From NCBI GenBank assembly GCA_024401745.1, contig JAKSKK010000004.1:18450-82449 (forward strand): 64,000 bases of DNA, read 5' to 3'. This DNA is from Bacteroidales bacterium (GTDB taxonomy: Bacteria > Bacteroidota > Bacteroidia > Bacteroidales > UBA932). This document shows positions 43,680 to 51,653 of this stretch, piece after piece (position 1 is the stretch's first letter; each line of letters begins with the position of its first letter). The notes under the pieces are model-generated. The model was not told the origin of the DNA and made no database searches. It saw nothing but the letters and a program-made list of their open reading frames with translations. The position numbers and the translations under genes were made by a program.

Positions 43680-45187
43680 TGGCAAACAGAATACCTAGAG
43701 TGCCGGTGCGCGAACAGGACCCGAAGGTCCGCGCCACCAATTTTGAAGAGGTCTGCTACGGCTACAACGAGGAAGAGGCTCTGCTTGAGGCATCAAGGTG
43801 CCTGCATTGCAAGAATCCGCGCTGTGTCGCCGCCTGCCCCGTGAATCTGCAGATTCCCGATTTCATTGCAAAGCTTGCTGAGGGCGATGTGCAGGGCGCG
43901 GCAGAGATCGTTGCGAAGGATTCGTCTCTCCCTGCCGTGTGCGGCCGTGTGTGCCCGCAGGAGACGCAGTGCGAGGGCAGCTGTATCCTCGGCGTCAAAT
44001 CTGAACCTGTTGCCATTGGCAAACTGGAGCGGTTCGTTGGCGATTTCGCTGTTTCCCAGCGGAGCCAGAACCGCGGGGAGTCAGAAGAGTTTCGTGATTT
44101 TGCAGAATCGCAAAATCTCTCAACTTCTTCTGACCCCACCATTCCGCTTCGCTGCATGGTCCCCCCTCTTCCGTGCCGAGGGCGGCACGTCCCCGCTGGT
44201 TCTGGCTCTGCTGGAATCGCAAAAATCGCCATAATCGGATCTGGCCCCGCTGGCCTTGCCTGCGCGAGTGACTTGGCGAAGATGGGCTATGACGTGACGA
44301 TATTCGAGGCCTTGCACAAGGCGGGTGGCGTCCTGGAATACGGCATTCCGGAGTTCCGTCTGCCCAAGGAGAAGGTGCTCAAGCCCGCCATCGATTCAGT
44401 GAAGGCCCTGGGCGTGAAGATAGAGACCAACGTGATCGTGGGCCGCACGGTCACCATCGACCAGCTTATGGACGAGGAAGGCTTCAAAGCCGTGTTCATC
44501 GGCACTGGCGCCGGACTTCCCAAGTTCATGGGCATACCGGGCGAGAACCTGAACGGAGTGTTCTCGGCCAACGAGTTCCTTACCAGGAACAACCTCATGA
44601 AGGCCTACCGCAGCGACTACATGACACCTATTCACGCCGGCCGCAAGGTCTGCGTAGTTGGTGGCGGAAACGTGGCCATGGATGCCGCCAGAACCGCCCT
44701 GCGCCTTGGCGCCGAGGTGCACATAGTCTACCGCCGCACCGAGGTGGAACTGCCTGCCCGCCGCGAGGAAGTGCATCACGCGAAGGAGGAGGGCATAGTC
44801 TTCGACCTGCTCACCAACCCTGTGGAGGTGCTTGGCGACGAGAAGGGCTGGGTACGTGCGCTCAAGTGCGTGCGCATGGAGCTCGGCGAGCCTGACGAGA
44901 GCGGCCGCCGCAGCCCGGTAGTCATTCCCGGCAGCGAGTTCGAGATAACTGCCGACACCGTGATAATGGCCCTTGGCACCAGTCCCAACCCGCTGATAGC
45001 CAGGACTACCGACGGACTTGAAACCACAAGACGCGGCTGCCTTGTAGCAGCCGAGGACGGCGCAACCACACGCGAGGGCATCTTTGCCGGGGGCGACGCC
45101 GTCACCGGAGCAGCCACCGTCATCCTTGCAATGGGTGCCGGCCGCACTGCCGCTAAAGCTATCGACCAATATCTAAAGAATAAATAA
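43679..45187 (+). CDS. nfnB: NfnB/GltA-like NADPH oxidoreductase with in-frame insert
   Basis: The protein is 502 residues from ATG 43679, chosen for the TAATG overlap with nfnA and the GGGAGGGG site before it. N-terminal cysteines (CLHCKNPRCVAACPVN, CGRVCPQETQCEGSCILG) hold [4Fe-4S] clusters. Residues about 121-184 are a foreign tract encoded by nested palindromes. The FAD motif follows (IIGSGPAGLACASDLAKMG), then the NADPH motif (VVGGGNVAMDAARTALRLG) and the terminal GGDAVTGAATVILAMGAGR. It resembles the glutamate synthase small chain, but no large chain is adjacent. The insert falls at the linker between the iron-sulfur and FAD domains and keeps the frame. Confidence 0.9.
   Translation: MANRIPRVPVREQDPKVRATNFEEVCYGYNEEEALLEASRCLHCKNPRCVAACPVNLQIPDFIAKLAEGDVQGAAEIVAKDSSLPAVCGRVCPQETQCEGSCILGVKSEPVAIGKLERFVGDFAVSQRSQNRGESEEFRDFAESQNLSTSSDPTIPLRCMVPPLPCRGRHVPAGSGSAGIAKIAIIGSGPAGLACASDLAKMGYDVTIFEALHKAGGVLEYGIPEFRLPKEKVLKPAIDSVKALGVKIETNVIVGRTVTIDQLMDEEGFKAVFIGTGAGLPKFMGIPGENLNGVFSANEFLTRNNLMKAYRSDYMTPIHAGRKVCVVGGGNVAMDAARTALRLGAEVHIVYRRTEVELPARREEVHHAKEEGIVFDLLTNPVEVLGDEKGWVRALKCVRMELGEPDESGRRSPVVIPGSEFEITADTVIMALGTSPNPLIARTTDGLETTRRGCLVAAEDGATTREGIFAGGDAVTGAATVILAMGAGRTAAKAIDQYLKNK
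44039..44230 (+). repeat. Nested palindromic element inside nfnB
   Basis: The outer arms are AGCGGAGCCAGAACC plus GCGGGGA (44058-44079) and its imperfect complement at 44190-44212; weaker pairing reaches out to 44039 and 44230, partly in native sequence. The inner palindrome has arms at 44080-44103 and 44110-44134 around AGAATC. A small hairpin (CGTGCCGAGGGCGGCACG) is at 44172-44189. The whole tract is open in the nfnB frame. The exact insertion limits are uncertain. Confidence 0.75.
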
Positions 45188-46110
45188 TGGACAATATTCT
45201 GTCATATCTGAGTGTCCTCAAGACCTGGAAGTTCTGGAAGGAACTGTTCATAATGACCCTGGGAATGTTCGTGGCGGCAGCCGGCGTGTATTACTTCCTT
45301 GTGCCGAGCAAGCTCGTAGTGGGAAGCATCTCCGGTCTGTCCATCGTCATAGGCACCGTCCTGCAGAACCTCGGAATAGCCATCAAGGTTTCAAATGTGG
45401 TGCTGATAATCAATGCGTTCCTGCTTGTGCTTGCCTTCCTGCTGATAGGCAAGGAGTTCGGCGCAAAGACCGTCTACACCGCGCTCATCCTCGGCCCGCT
45501 CATGGACGTGTGGGAGATGATCTGCCCCTATACAAATCTTCTGGCCGAGGGCCAGACTTCAGTGATGGGGGACCTGTGGTTCGACCTTGTGACCTTCGTG
45601 CTGATTCTCAGTGCATCCCAGGCGATCATGTTCAGCATCAACGCATCCACGGGCGGCCTTGACATCCTGGCTAAGATAGTCAACAAGTACTTCCACTTCG
45701 ACATCGGCGTCTCAGTGACCATAGCAGGCGTGGTAATCTGCTGCACCGCGTTCGCGATCAACCCGTTCAGAATGGTTGTGATCGGACTTATCGGCACCTG
45801 GCTGAACGGCATCATCGTAGACTACTTCATGGCCAGCATCAGCCGGCGCAAGAGGGTCTGCATCATTTCCGACGAGACCGACAGGATCAGGAAGTACATC
45901 GTCGAGGAGGTCAAGCGCGGCTGCTCCCTCTATGAGGTGACCGGCGGCTACAGCGGCAGCAAGAGGATGGAGATCCAGAGCCTTCTCACCAAGGATGAAT
46001 TCTCCGACGTGATGAAGTACATCAAGGAAAACAAGATAGACGCATTCATAACCGCAGGCAACGTCAGCGAGGTGTACGGCCTGTGGAGCAATCACAAGCA
46101 CCACAAATAA
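45187..46110 (+). CDS. YitT-family membrane protein (DUF2179)
   Basis: The protein is 307 residues. Five to six membrane helices (about 20-210) contain the family's FLVPSKLVVGSISGLS and NASTGGLDILAKI segments. A cytosolic DUF2179-like domain ends the protein (EVKRGCSLYEVTGGYSG). The family is thought to be a membrane transporter, but no substrate is established. It overlaps the nfnB stop by one base (TAATGG), which puts it in the nfn operon. Confidence 0.88.
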   Translation: MDNILSYLSVLKTWKFWKELFIMTLGMFVAAAGVYYFLVPSKLVVGSISGLSIVIGTVLQNLGIAIKVSNVVLIINAFLLVLAFLLIGKEFGAKTVYTALILGPLMDVWEMICPYTNLLAEGQTSVMGDLWFDLVTFVLILSASQAIMFSINASTGGLDILAKIVNKYFHFDIGVSVTIAGVVICCTAFAINPFRMVVIGLIGTWLNGIIVDYFMASISRRKRVCIISDETDRIRKYIVEEVKRGCSLYEVTGGYSGSKRMEIQSLLTKDEFSDVMKYIKENKIDAFITAGNVSEVYGLWSNHKHHK

Positions 46111-46125
46111 TTAAATCATAACACT

Positions 46126-47229
46126 ATGTACGAACATGACGACAGGGTCGTGATGACCCTTGATGCAGGTGGAACCAATTTCGTGTTCTCTGCAATCCGT
46201 GGCTGCCGCGAGGTGGTCGAGCCCATCCGTCTGGATGCAGTAAATGACAATATAGAGCGCTGTCTGCAGGTTCTTGTAGAGGGCTTCAGAATGGTCGAGA
46301 AGGCTCTCGGAGACGAGAAGCCCGTGGCTATCAGTTTCGCTTTCCCCGGCCCCGCAGACTACGAGCACGGCATCATCGGCGACCTTCCCAACTTCCCTTG
46401 CTTCAGGGGCGGCGTGGCAATGGGTCCCTTCCTTGCCGATACCTTCGACATCCCCGTATTCATCAATAACGACGGCAACCTCTTCGCATACGGCGAGGCT
46501 CTCGCCGGCGCCCTGCCCGAGATCAACGCTAAGCTCGCCGAGGCAGGCAGCTCAAAGAGATACAAGAACCTTCTCGGCCTCACCCTTGGCACAGGATTCG
46601 GTGGAGGCGTTGTCATCGACGGCAACCTCCTCACCGGCGACAACGGCTGCGGCGGCGACGTATGGCTCATGAGGAACGTGAAGTATCCTGAACTCATCAC
46701 CGAGGAGAGCGTGAGCATCCGTGCCGTGAAGCGCGTATACCATGAGAACGCACCCGAGGACGACAGGGACGTCAGCCCCAAGGACATCTTCCAGATCGCT
46801 GAGGGCAAGGCCGAGGGCAACATGCTCGCAGCCCGCACCGCATTCGCAGAGCTCGGCCGCGTGGCAGCTGACGCCATCATCCATGCAATCGACATCGTCG
46901 ACGGCATCGTGGTTGTCGGCGGCGGCATTGCCAACAACTGGAAGTACATCTTCCCTGCACTCGTGGAGGAGATGAACTCCAAGCTCGGAGCATTCTCAGG
47001 CGCACAGTTCCCCTGCCTGCAGATGAAGACCTTCGACCTCACCACAAAGGAGGGCATGGATGAGTTCCTGAAGGACAACTCCAAGATGGTGAAGGTGCTC
47101 GGAACAGGCCGCGAGGTCCGCTACTTCAACGAGATGAAGACCGGCGTGACCTTCACCCACATCGGAACCAGCACAGCCATCTCTCTCGGAGCCTACGCAT
47201 ACGCTCTGGCTCAGATTGACAGACAGTAA
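46126..47229 (+). CDS. ROK-family sugar kinase
   Basis: The protein is 367 residues. The ATP-binding TLDAGGTNFVFSAI opens the domain and the sugar-binding FINNDGNLFAYGEALAG includes the catalytic aspartate. LTLGTGFGGGVVIDG completes the fold. The usual ROK zinc motif (CGCGxxGCxE) is absent; only a NGCGGD stretch is left. It probably phosphorylates glucose or an amino sugar. It is 16 nt after yitT and 2 nt before sdaA. Confidence 0.85.
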   Translation: MYEHDDRVVMTLDAGGTNFVFSAIRGCREVVEPIRLDAVNDNIERCLQVLVEGFRMVEKALGDEKPVAISFAFPGPADYEHGIIGDLPNFPCFRGGVAMGPFLADTFDIPVFINNDGNLFAYGEALAGALPEINAKLAEAGSSKRYKNLLGLTLGTGFGGGVVIDGNLLTGDNGCGGDVWLMRNVKYPELITEESVSIRAVKRVYHENAPEDDRDVSPKDIFQIAEGKAEGNMLAARTAFAELGRVAADAIIHAIDIVDGIVVVGGGIANNWKYIFPALVEEMNSKLGAFSGAQFPCLQMKTFDLTTKEGMDEFLKDNSKMVKVLGTGREVRYFNEMKTGVTFTHIGTSTAISLGAYAYALAQIDRQ

Positions 47230-47231
47230 AG

Positions 47232-48440
47232 ATGAAATCTCTCAAGGAACTCTACAAGATAGGCCGCGGACCATCCAGCAGCCATACCATGGGCCCGTAC
47301 AAGGCCGCCGGAATCTATGCCGAAAGGCATCCTGAGGCCAAGGGCTTCGTGGTCACCCTGTACGGAAGCCTCTCCGCCACCGGAAAGGGGCATCTCACCG
47401 ACGTGGCCATAAACGACGCCTTGGGCAGAGTCGCTCCCGTCGAGATAGTCTGGAGCAAGGAGTTCCTTGAATTCCATCCCAATGCGATGAAGTTTGCCGT
47501 CAAGGCTGACGACGGCTCATTGCAGGACGAATGGACGGTATACAGCGTCGGAGGCGGAGCCCTTTCCGAGGGCGACGCCGCCGCTGACGCCTTGAACCAG
47601 GGCCCTGAAGTGTATTCGCTGAGCTCCATGACGGAAATTCAGGAATGGTGCCAGGACAATGGCCGCAGTTTCTGGGAATATGTGGAGGAATGTGAAGGCC
47701 CCGATATCTGGGACTATCTCTCAGACATCTGGAAAGTGATGCAGCAGGCAGTCGAGGACGGCCTGCAGAACGAGGGGGTCCTACCCGGCCCCATCCACCT
47801 GCAGCGCAAGGCCACAGTGTATTTCGTGAAGGCAAACGGCTACAAGCCCAGCTTGCAGTCGCGAGGTCTGGTGCATGCATACGCCCTCGCTGTGAGCGAA
47901 CAGAACGCAGCCGGAGGAACTATAGTCACTGCGCCCACCTGCGGCTCCAGCGGAGTGATGCCTGCGGTGATGTACCACATGAAGCATGGCCACGACTTCA
48001 GTGACATGCGTATTCTTCGCGCCCTTGCAACAGGTGGCCTTTTCGGAAATCTCGTAAAGCAGAATGCGTCCATATCCGGCGCCGATGTAGGCTGCCAGGG
48101 AGAGGTGGGCGTAGCCTGTGCCATGGCTGCAGCTGCAGTATGTCAGCTCTTTGGCGGAACGCCTGCACAGATAGAGTATGCTGCGGAGATGGGTCTTGAG
48201 CATCATCTTGGCATGACCTGCGACCCTGTGTGCGGCCTCGTGCAGGTGCCCTGCATCGAACGCAATGCATTCGCTGCCACTCGAGCTTTGGACGCAAACT
48301 TCTATGCTATGCTCTCTGACGGACGCCACATCGTATCTTTCGATGACGTGGTCAGCGTGATGAAGCAGACCGGGCATGACCTGCCCAATCTATATAAGGA
48401 AACCGGTATCGGTGGCCTTGCAGCCAGCTACAAGAAGTAG
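47232..48440 (+). CDS. sdaA: L-serine ammonia-lyase, single-chain iron-sulfur type
   Basis: The protein is 402 residues. It converts L-serine to pyruvate and ammonia. The N-terminal GRGPSSSHTMGPYKAAG and the C-terminal cysteine pattern (CGSSGVMPA, CDPVCGLVQVPCIERN) that holds the oxygen-sensitive [4Fe-4S] cluster are visible. The single chain joins the alpha and beta parts. It converges on recO with a 15-nt gap. Confidence 0.95.
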   Translation: MKSLKELYKIGRGPSSSHTMGPYKAAGIYAERHPEAKGFVVTLYGSLSATGKGHLTDVAINDALGRVAPVEIVWSKEFLEFHPNAMKFAVKADDGSLQDEWTVYSVGGGALSEGDAAADALNQGPEVYSLSSMTEIQEWCQDNGRSFWEYVEECEGPDIWDYLSDIWKVMQQAVEDGLQNEGVLPGPIHLQRKATVYFVKANGYKPSLQSRGLVHAYALAVSEQNAAGGTIVTAPTCGSSGVMPAVMYHMKHGHDFSDMRILRALATGGLFGNLVKQNASISGADVGCQGEVGVACAMAAAAVCQLFGGTPAQIEYAAEMGLEHHLGMTCDPVCGLVQVPCIERNAFAATRALDANFYAMLSDGRHIVSFDDVVSVMKQTGHDLPNLYKETGIGGLAASYKK

Positions 48441-48455
48441 ATTTTGCCTGGATAT

Positions 48456-49100
48456 CTAGGAGAAGAGTTCCCTCAGGACCTTGAGGGAACGAATCTCGAC
48501 CTTGCAGTCGGAATGGAATCCTATGTAGTCGAGCAGTATCTGCGCGATTGCGTTGCGTTCCTCGCCATTCAGCGGGAATAGCATGAATTCTCCGAATCCA
48601 AGTCTCATCAGAGCCGTTATCTTGGGGTAGAGGCTTCCTGAGAAAGGAGCCAGGTCCTCGCTGCTCGGGCTGAATCCGAGCACTCCGCAGAGCTCCAGCA
48701 GCCATCTCAGGTGGAAGTTGGCCCATTCCGATTCAAGTGCGTCAAGAGTCAGGATACTCTTCTCGCACCACTCGAAAAGCCCGTCCTCCAGGGCTCCGTC
48801 CCTGATGATACGATACAGCACCTCGCTCATGAAGAGCGTGATGCTGTTCTTTCCTACGCTTGAGCGTATGCCGTTCAGGGGATGTACCGCGCTTATGCCG
48901 CGAAGGCGCCAGAGGTCCGACTTGTCATTCTGGATGACCTCGGCGTCAAGTATGTTCATGGGCAGGTACATGGCCATGCCCTTGCCTGCGCTTACGATGA
49001 AGCTGCGCCTGCCCCACTGGCTGCTCAAAGTGTGCAGTACCAATGACTTGTCGCCGACCTTGGTGGTCTGGAGAATGAGCAGGCGGGCTGAACTTATCAT
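48456..49100 (-). CDS. recO: DNA repair protein RecO
   Basis: The protein is 214 residues. An N-terminal OB-fold (LILQTTKVGDKSLVLHTLS) precedes a helical C-domain. RecO anneals DNA and loads RecA with RecR. The family zinc cysteines are absent, as in many Bacteroidetes. Its start overlaps the stop of the upstream protease gene by 4 nt (ATGA). Confidence 0.85.
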   Translation of the reverse strand: MISSARLLILQTTKVGDKSLVLHTLSSQWGRRSFIVSAGKGMAMYLPMNILDAEVIQNDKSDLWRLRGISAVHPLNGIRSSVGKNSITLFMSEVLYRIIRDGALEDGLFEWCEKSILTLDALESEWANFHLRWLLELCGVLGFSPSSEDLAPFSGSLYPKITALMRLGFGEFMLFPLNGEERNAIAQILLDYIGFHSDCKVEIRSLKVLRELFS

Positions 49101-50698
49101 TTGCTCAGAGCTTCCTTGAGCTGTTCGTCGTAGCGGATCTCTATCTCGATTCCAGCCTTCTGGAAGTAGTAGCGCACTACGATCTCCTCCTCGATGAAGG
49201 GGATTATCTCGTCCTTCTTCAGGCGCAGGAATGTCTCCTTGTCCATGTCGAGGCTCTTGCTCAGGGCATCGAGCTCGGCCGAAACCGAATCCTCGAGGCC
49301 GTCGCGCTTCAGCTCGGCGCGTGCCTGGTCGACGTATGCGCGGGCGGTGCTGCGGTAGTCGAATTCCTTGCCCTTGGCAAACTCTATGAACTGTTCGTAC
49401 TCGGCATCGGTGAACTTGAAGTCGGCCACTGCAGGGATGCTCTCGTGGGCACGTACATACTCGAGCGCATACTGCTCGATGACGCCGTACGCTACGAGCG
49501 AGTAGGTGAGGCGGCTGTACTCGTGAGGCTTTATCTCGATGTCGGGGGTGATGCCGCCGCCGTCCCTGACGGTCCTGCCGCCGGCAGTCTTGAACTCGTG
49601 GGTGAGCGAGTCGGGAATGTGGCCCACTGACCCGTCCTCATTGCGGTTGCTGTAGTCTATGGCCTGCACGCAGCGGCCGGAAGGAGTGTAGTATTTTGCG
49701 GTAGTGACCTTTAGCTGCCCGCCGTAGGGGAGGTCCTTTATGCTCTGCACGAGGCCCTTGCCATACGAGCGCGTGCCCATTATGGTGGCGCGGTCGAGGT
49801 CCTGCAGCGATCCTGACACAATTTCGGAAGCTGAAGCGGAGCCTGAGTCGATCAGCACCACGAGGGGAATCTTTGTGTCAACAGGGTCCTTGCTCGTCCT
49901 GCATTCGTAGTTGGCGGTCTTGTCCTTGCCCTTGGCGGTCACCACGAGCGTACCCTTGGGAACGAAGATGGACACGATGTCCACCGCCTCGCCGAGAAGG
50001 CCGCCGCCGTTTCCGCGGAGGTCGAGGTAGAGCTTCTTCATGCCGCATTCCTTCTTGAGGCGTATCACTTCGCTGCGGATTTCCTTGGCCACGCCCTCGG
50101 AGAAGCCGCTGAGAAGGATGTATCCGTTCTCCTTGTCGAGCATTCCGGCGTACTGCACGTCAGGCAGGTGAATCTTCTCTCTGGTGATGGGTATGTCAAC
50201 TACTTCCTGGGTGCGGAGCTTCTTGACGGTGAAGACGACCTTGGTGCCGGCTTCGCCGCGCATCTTCTCGCTGGCCTGGGCAGAGGTGAGGCCATGCACG
50301 GTCACGCCGTCGATGGCCATGATCTCATCGCCGCAGTGGAGGCCGTTCTTGGCGGCAGGGGAGCCCTCGTAGGGCTCGTTGATGATGACGTTGCCGTCGG
50401 TGTCGGGCTTGTAGATTACTGCGCCAATGCCGCCGTAGGTGTTGCTGATCATCATCTCAAGGTCTTCGTTCTCCTCCTGGGGAATGTAGACGGTGTAGGG
50501 GTCGAGGCTGCCGAGCATGGCGTTCACGCCGGCCCTTTCGATGCGGTCTATGGGGAGGGAGTCAACGTACGAGCGGTTGAGCTCCTTGAGTATCGAGTTC
50601 TGGATTTCAGTCCATTTGCCAAGGGTGAAGCCCTTGGACTGTGCGCCGGCGCCCACACAGAGAGCGAGCAGCGCCAATATCATCATATTGCGTTTCAT
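49097..50698 (-). CDS. S41 C-terminal processing peptidase (CtpA-like)
   Basis: The protein is 533 residues from the ATG at 50698; an earlier in-frame TTG (50707) overlaps the -7 box. A signal peptide (about 1-19) is followed by a PDZ domain (about 75-160) and the S41 domain with YLDLRGNGGG, SGSASASE (catalytic S289) and SYGK (K314). A helical C-terminus completes it. It is likely a periplasmic protease acting on the C-termini of envelope proteins. It is in an operon with recO. Confidence 0.93.
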   Translation of the reverse strand: MKRNMMILALLALCVGAGAQSKGFTLGKWTEIQNSILKELNRSYVDSLPIDRIERAGVNAMLGSLDPYTVYIPQEENEDLEMMISNTYGGIGAVIYKPDTDGNVIINEPYEGSPAAKNGLHCGDEIMAIDGVTVHGLTSAQASEKMRGEAGTKVVFTVKKLRTQEVVDIPITREKIHLPDVQYAGMLDKENGYILLSGFSEGVAKEIRSEVIRLKKECGMKKLYLDLRGNGGGLLGEAVDIVSIFVPKGTLVVTAKGKDKTANYECRTSKDPVDTKIPLVVLIDSGSASASEIVSGSLQDLDRATIMGTRSYGKGLVQSIKDLPYGGQLKVTTAKYYTPSGRCVQAIDYSNRNEDGSVGHIPDSLTHEFKTAGGRTVRDGGGITPDIEIKPHEYSRLTYSLVAYGVIEQYALEYVRAHESIPAVADFKFTDAEYEQFIEFAKGKEFDYRSTARAYVDQARAELKRDGLEDSVSAELDALSKSLDMDKETFLRLKKDEIIPFIEEEIVVRYYFQKAGIEIEIRYDEQLKEALSK

Positions 50699-50704
50699 CA
50701 ATGA

Positions 50705-50712
50705 CAAAAATA
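50705..50712 (-). promoter_or_regulatory. -7 box of the CtpA-like gene, leaderless arrangement
   Basis: TATTTTTG on the minus strand ends 6 nt before the ATG at 50698. Confidence 0.5.
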
Positions 50713-50732
50713 CTAAAAATTATGCCAAGATG

Positions 50733-51587
50733 TTAAATACTTGAGCCGAATAGGAGCAGGGTAAGTCCTGCCATGAGGACTAGCAAGTCGACAGCCTTGT
50801 CTTTGATTCTTTTTTCTTTGAAAAGAATGGCTCCGAGCACGAAGGTGATGACCACAGAGCAGCGGCGGAGCATCGAGATGATGCTGAGCATCGCGCCTTC
50901 GTCCTTGAGCGAGAAGAAGTAGAGCATGTCGGATGCCGTGATGAGCACCGCGATTGCGAGCAGCCTCCAGTCCCAGCTGAATCTCTCGCGCTTCTCGGGA
51001 CCATCCTTCAGTGCCTTCACGAGCACGCATAAGGCAAGCAGGACAGTGATGTACACGTTCGCCCAGCTCTGCACGAACAGGGGCTCCATGTAACCGAGTA
51101 TGTGCTTGTCATACAGCGCGCTGGCGGCGCCGGAGAGGACGGATACCGCCATGCAGGCAACGCCCTTGTTGCTGGTGAAGTGTATGCCCTCCTTCCTGCT
51201 GGATACGCTGAGCAGATACAGCGCGGCAATGACCAGCACCACGCCGGCCCACTGCCAGAGGTTCAGCCTCTCGCCGAAGAGTATTATGCTGAAAGCCACC
51301 ACGAACACGGGGCGAGATGCCTTGATGGTGCTGACGGTGGTCAGGGGCAGATATTTCATTCCGAGCAGGCCGCTTACCCACGAGGTGGTGACCATCACAC
51401 CCTTGAGAACTAGGGCGAGGTGGTCCTTGGGCGTTCCTGCCTCGAGGAAAGGTGAGAGGAACAGCGCAGTGAGCGCCGTTGCGCCGAGCAGCACGTAGAG
51501 CACACCGTTGCGCTTCAGCGACTGCTTCTTCACTACATCATAGACACCCAGCAGAACGGCCGAGCAGACTGACATCCAAAGCCACAT
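50733..51587 (-). CDS. EamA-family (DMT) transporter
   Basis: The protein is 284 residues with ten membrane helices in two EamA repeats of about five helices each ([43 protein letters not shown]). It is an inner-membrane drug/metabolite-type transporter with unknown substrate. It diverges from uvrA and lies 34 nt upstream of the CtpA-like gene on the same strand. Confidence 0.9.
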   Translation of the reverse strand: MWLWMSVCSAVLLGVYDVVKKQSLKRNGVLYVLLGATALTALFLSPFLEAGTPKDHLALVLKGVMVTTSWVSGLLGMKYLPLTTVSTIKASRPVFVVAFSIILFGERLNLWQWAGVVLVIAALYLLSVSSRKEGIHFTSNKGVACMAVSVLSGAASALYDKHILGYMEPLFVQSWANVYITVLLALCVLVKALKDGPEKRERFSWDWRLLAIAVLITASDMLYFFSLKDEGAMLSIISMLRRCSVVITFVLGAILFKEKRIKDKAVDLLVLMAGLTLLLFGSSI

Positions 51588-51610
51588 GGATCTGATTTCT
51601 TAATATGCCG

Positions 51611-51618
51611 CAAAGATA
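51611..51618 (-). promoter_or_regulatory. -7 box of the EamA gene
   Basis: TATCTTTG on the minus strand leaves a leader of about 20 nt before the ATG at 51587. Confidence 0.5.
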
Positions 51619-51639
51619 GCAATAATATCATATTATTCG

Positions 51640-51647
51640 TAAATTTG
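51640..51647 (+). promoter_or_regulatory. -7 box of uvrA, leaderless arrangement
   Basis: TAAATTTG ends 6 nt before GTG 51654. It overlaps the in-frame TTG at 51645, which argues against that codon as start. Confidence 0.5.
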
Positions 51648-51653
51648 CCTCTT

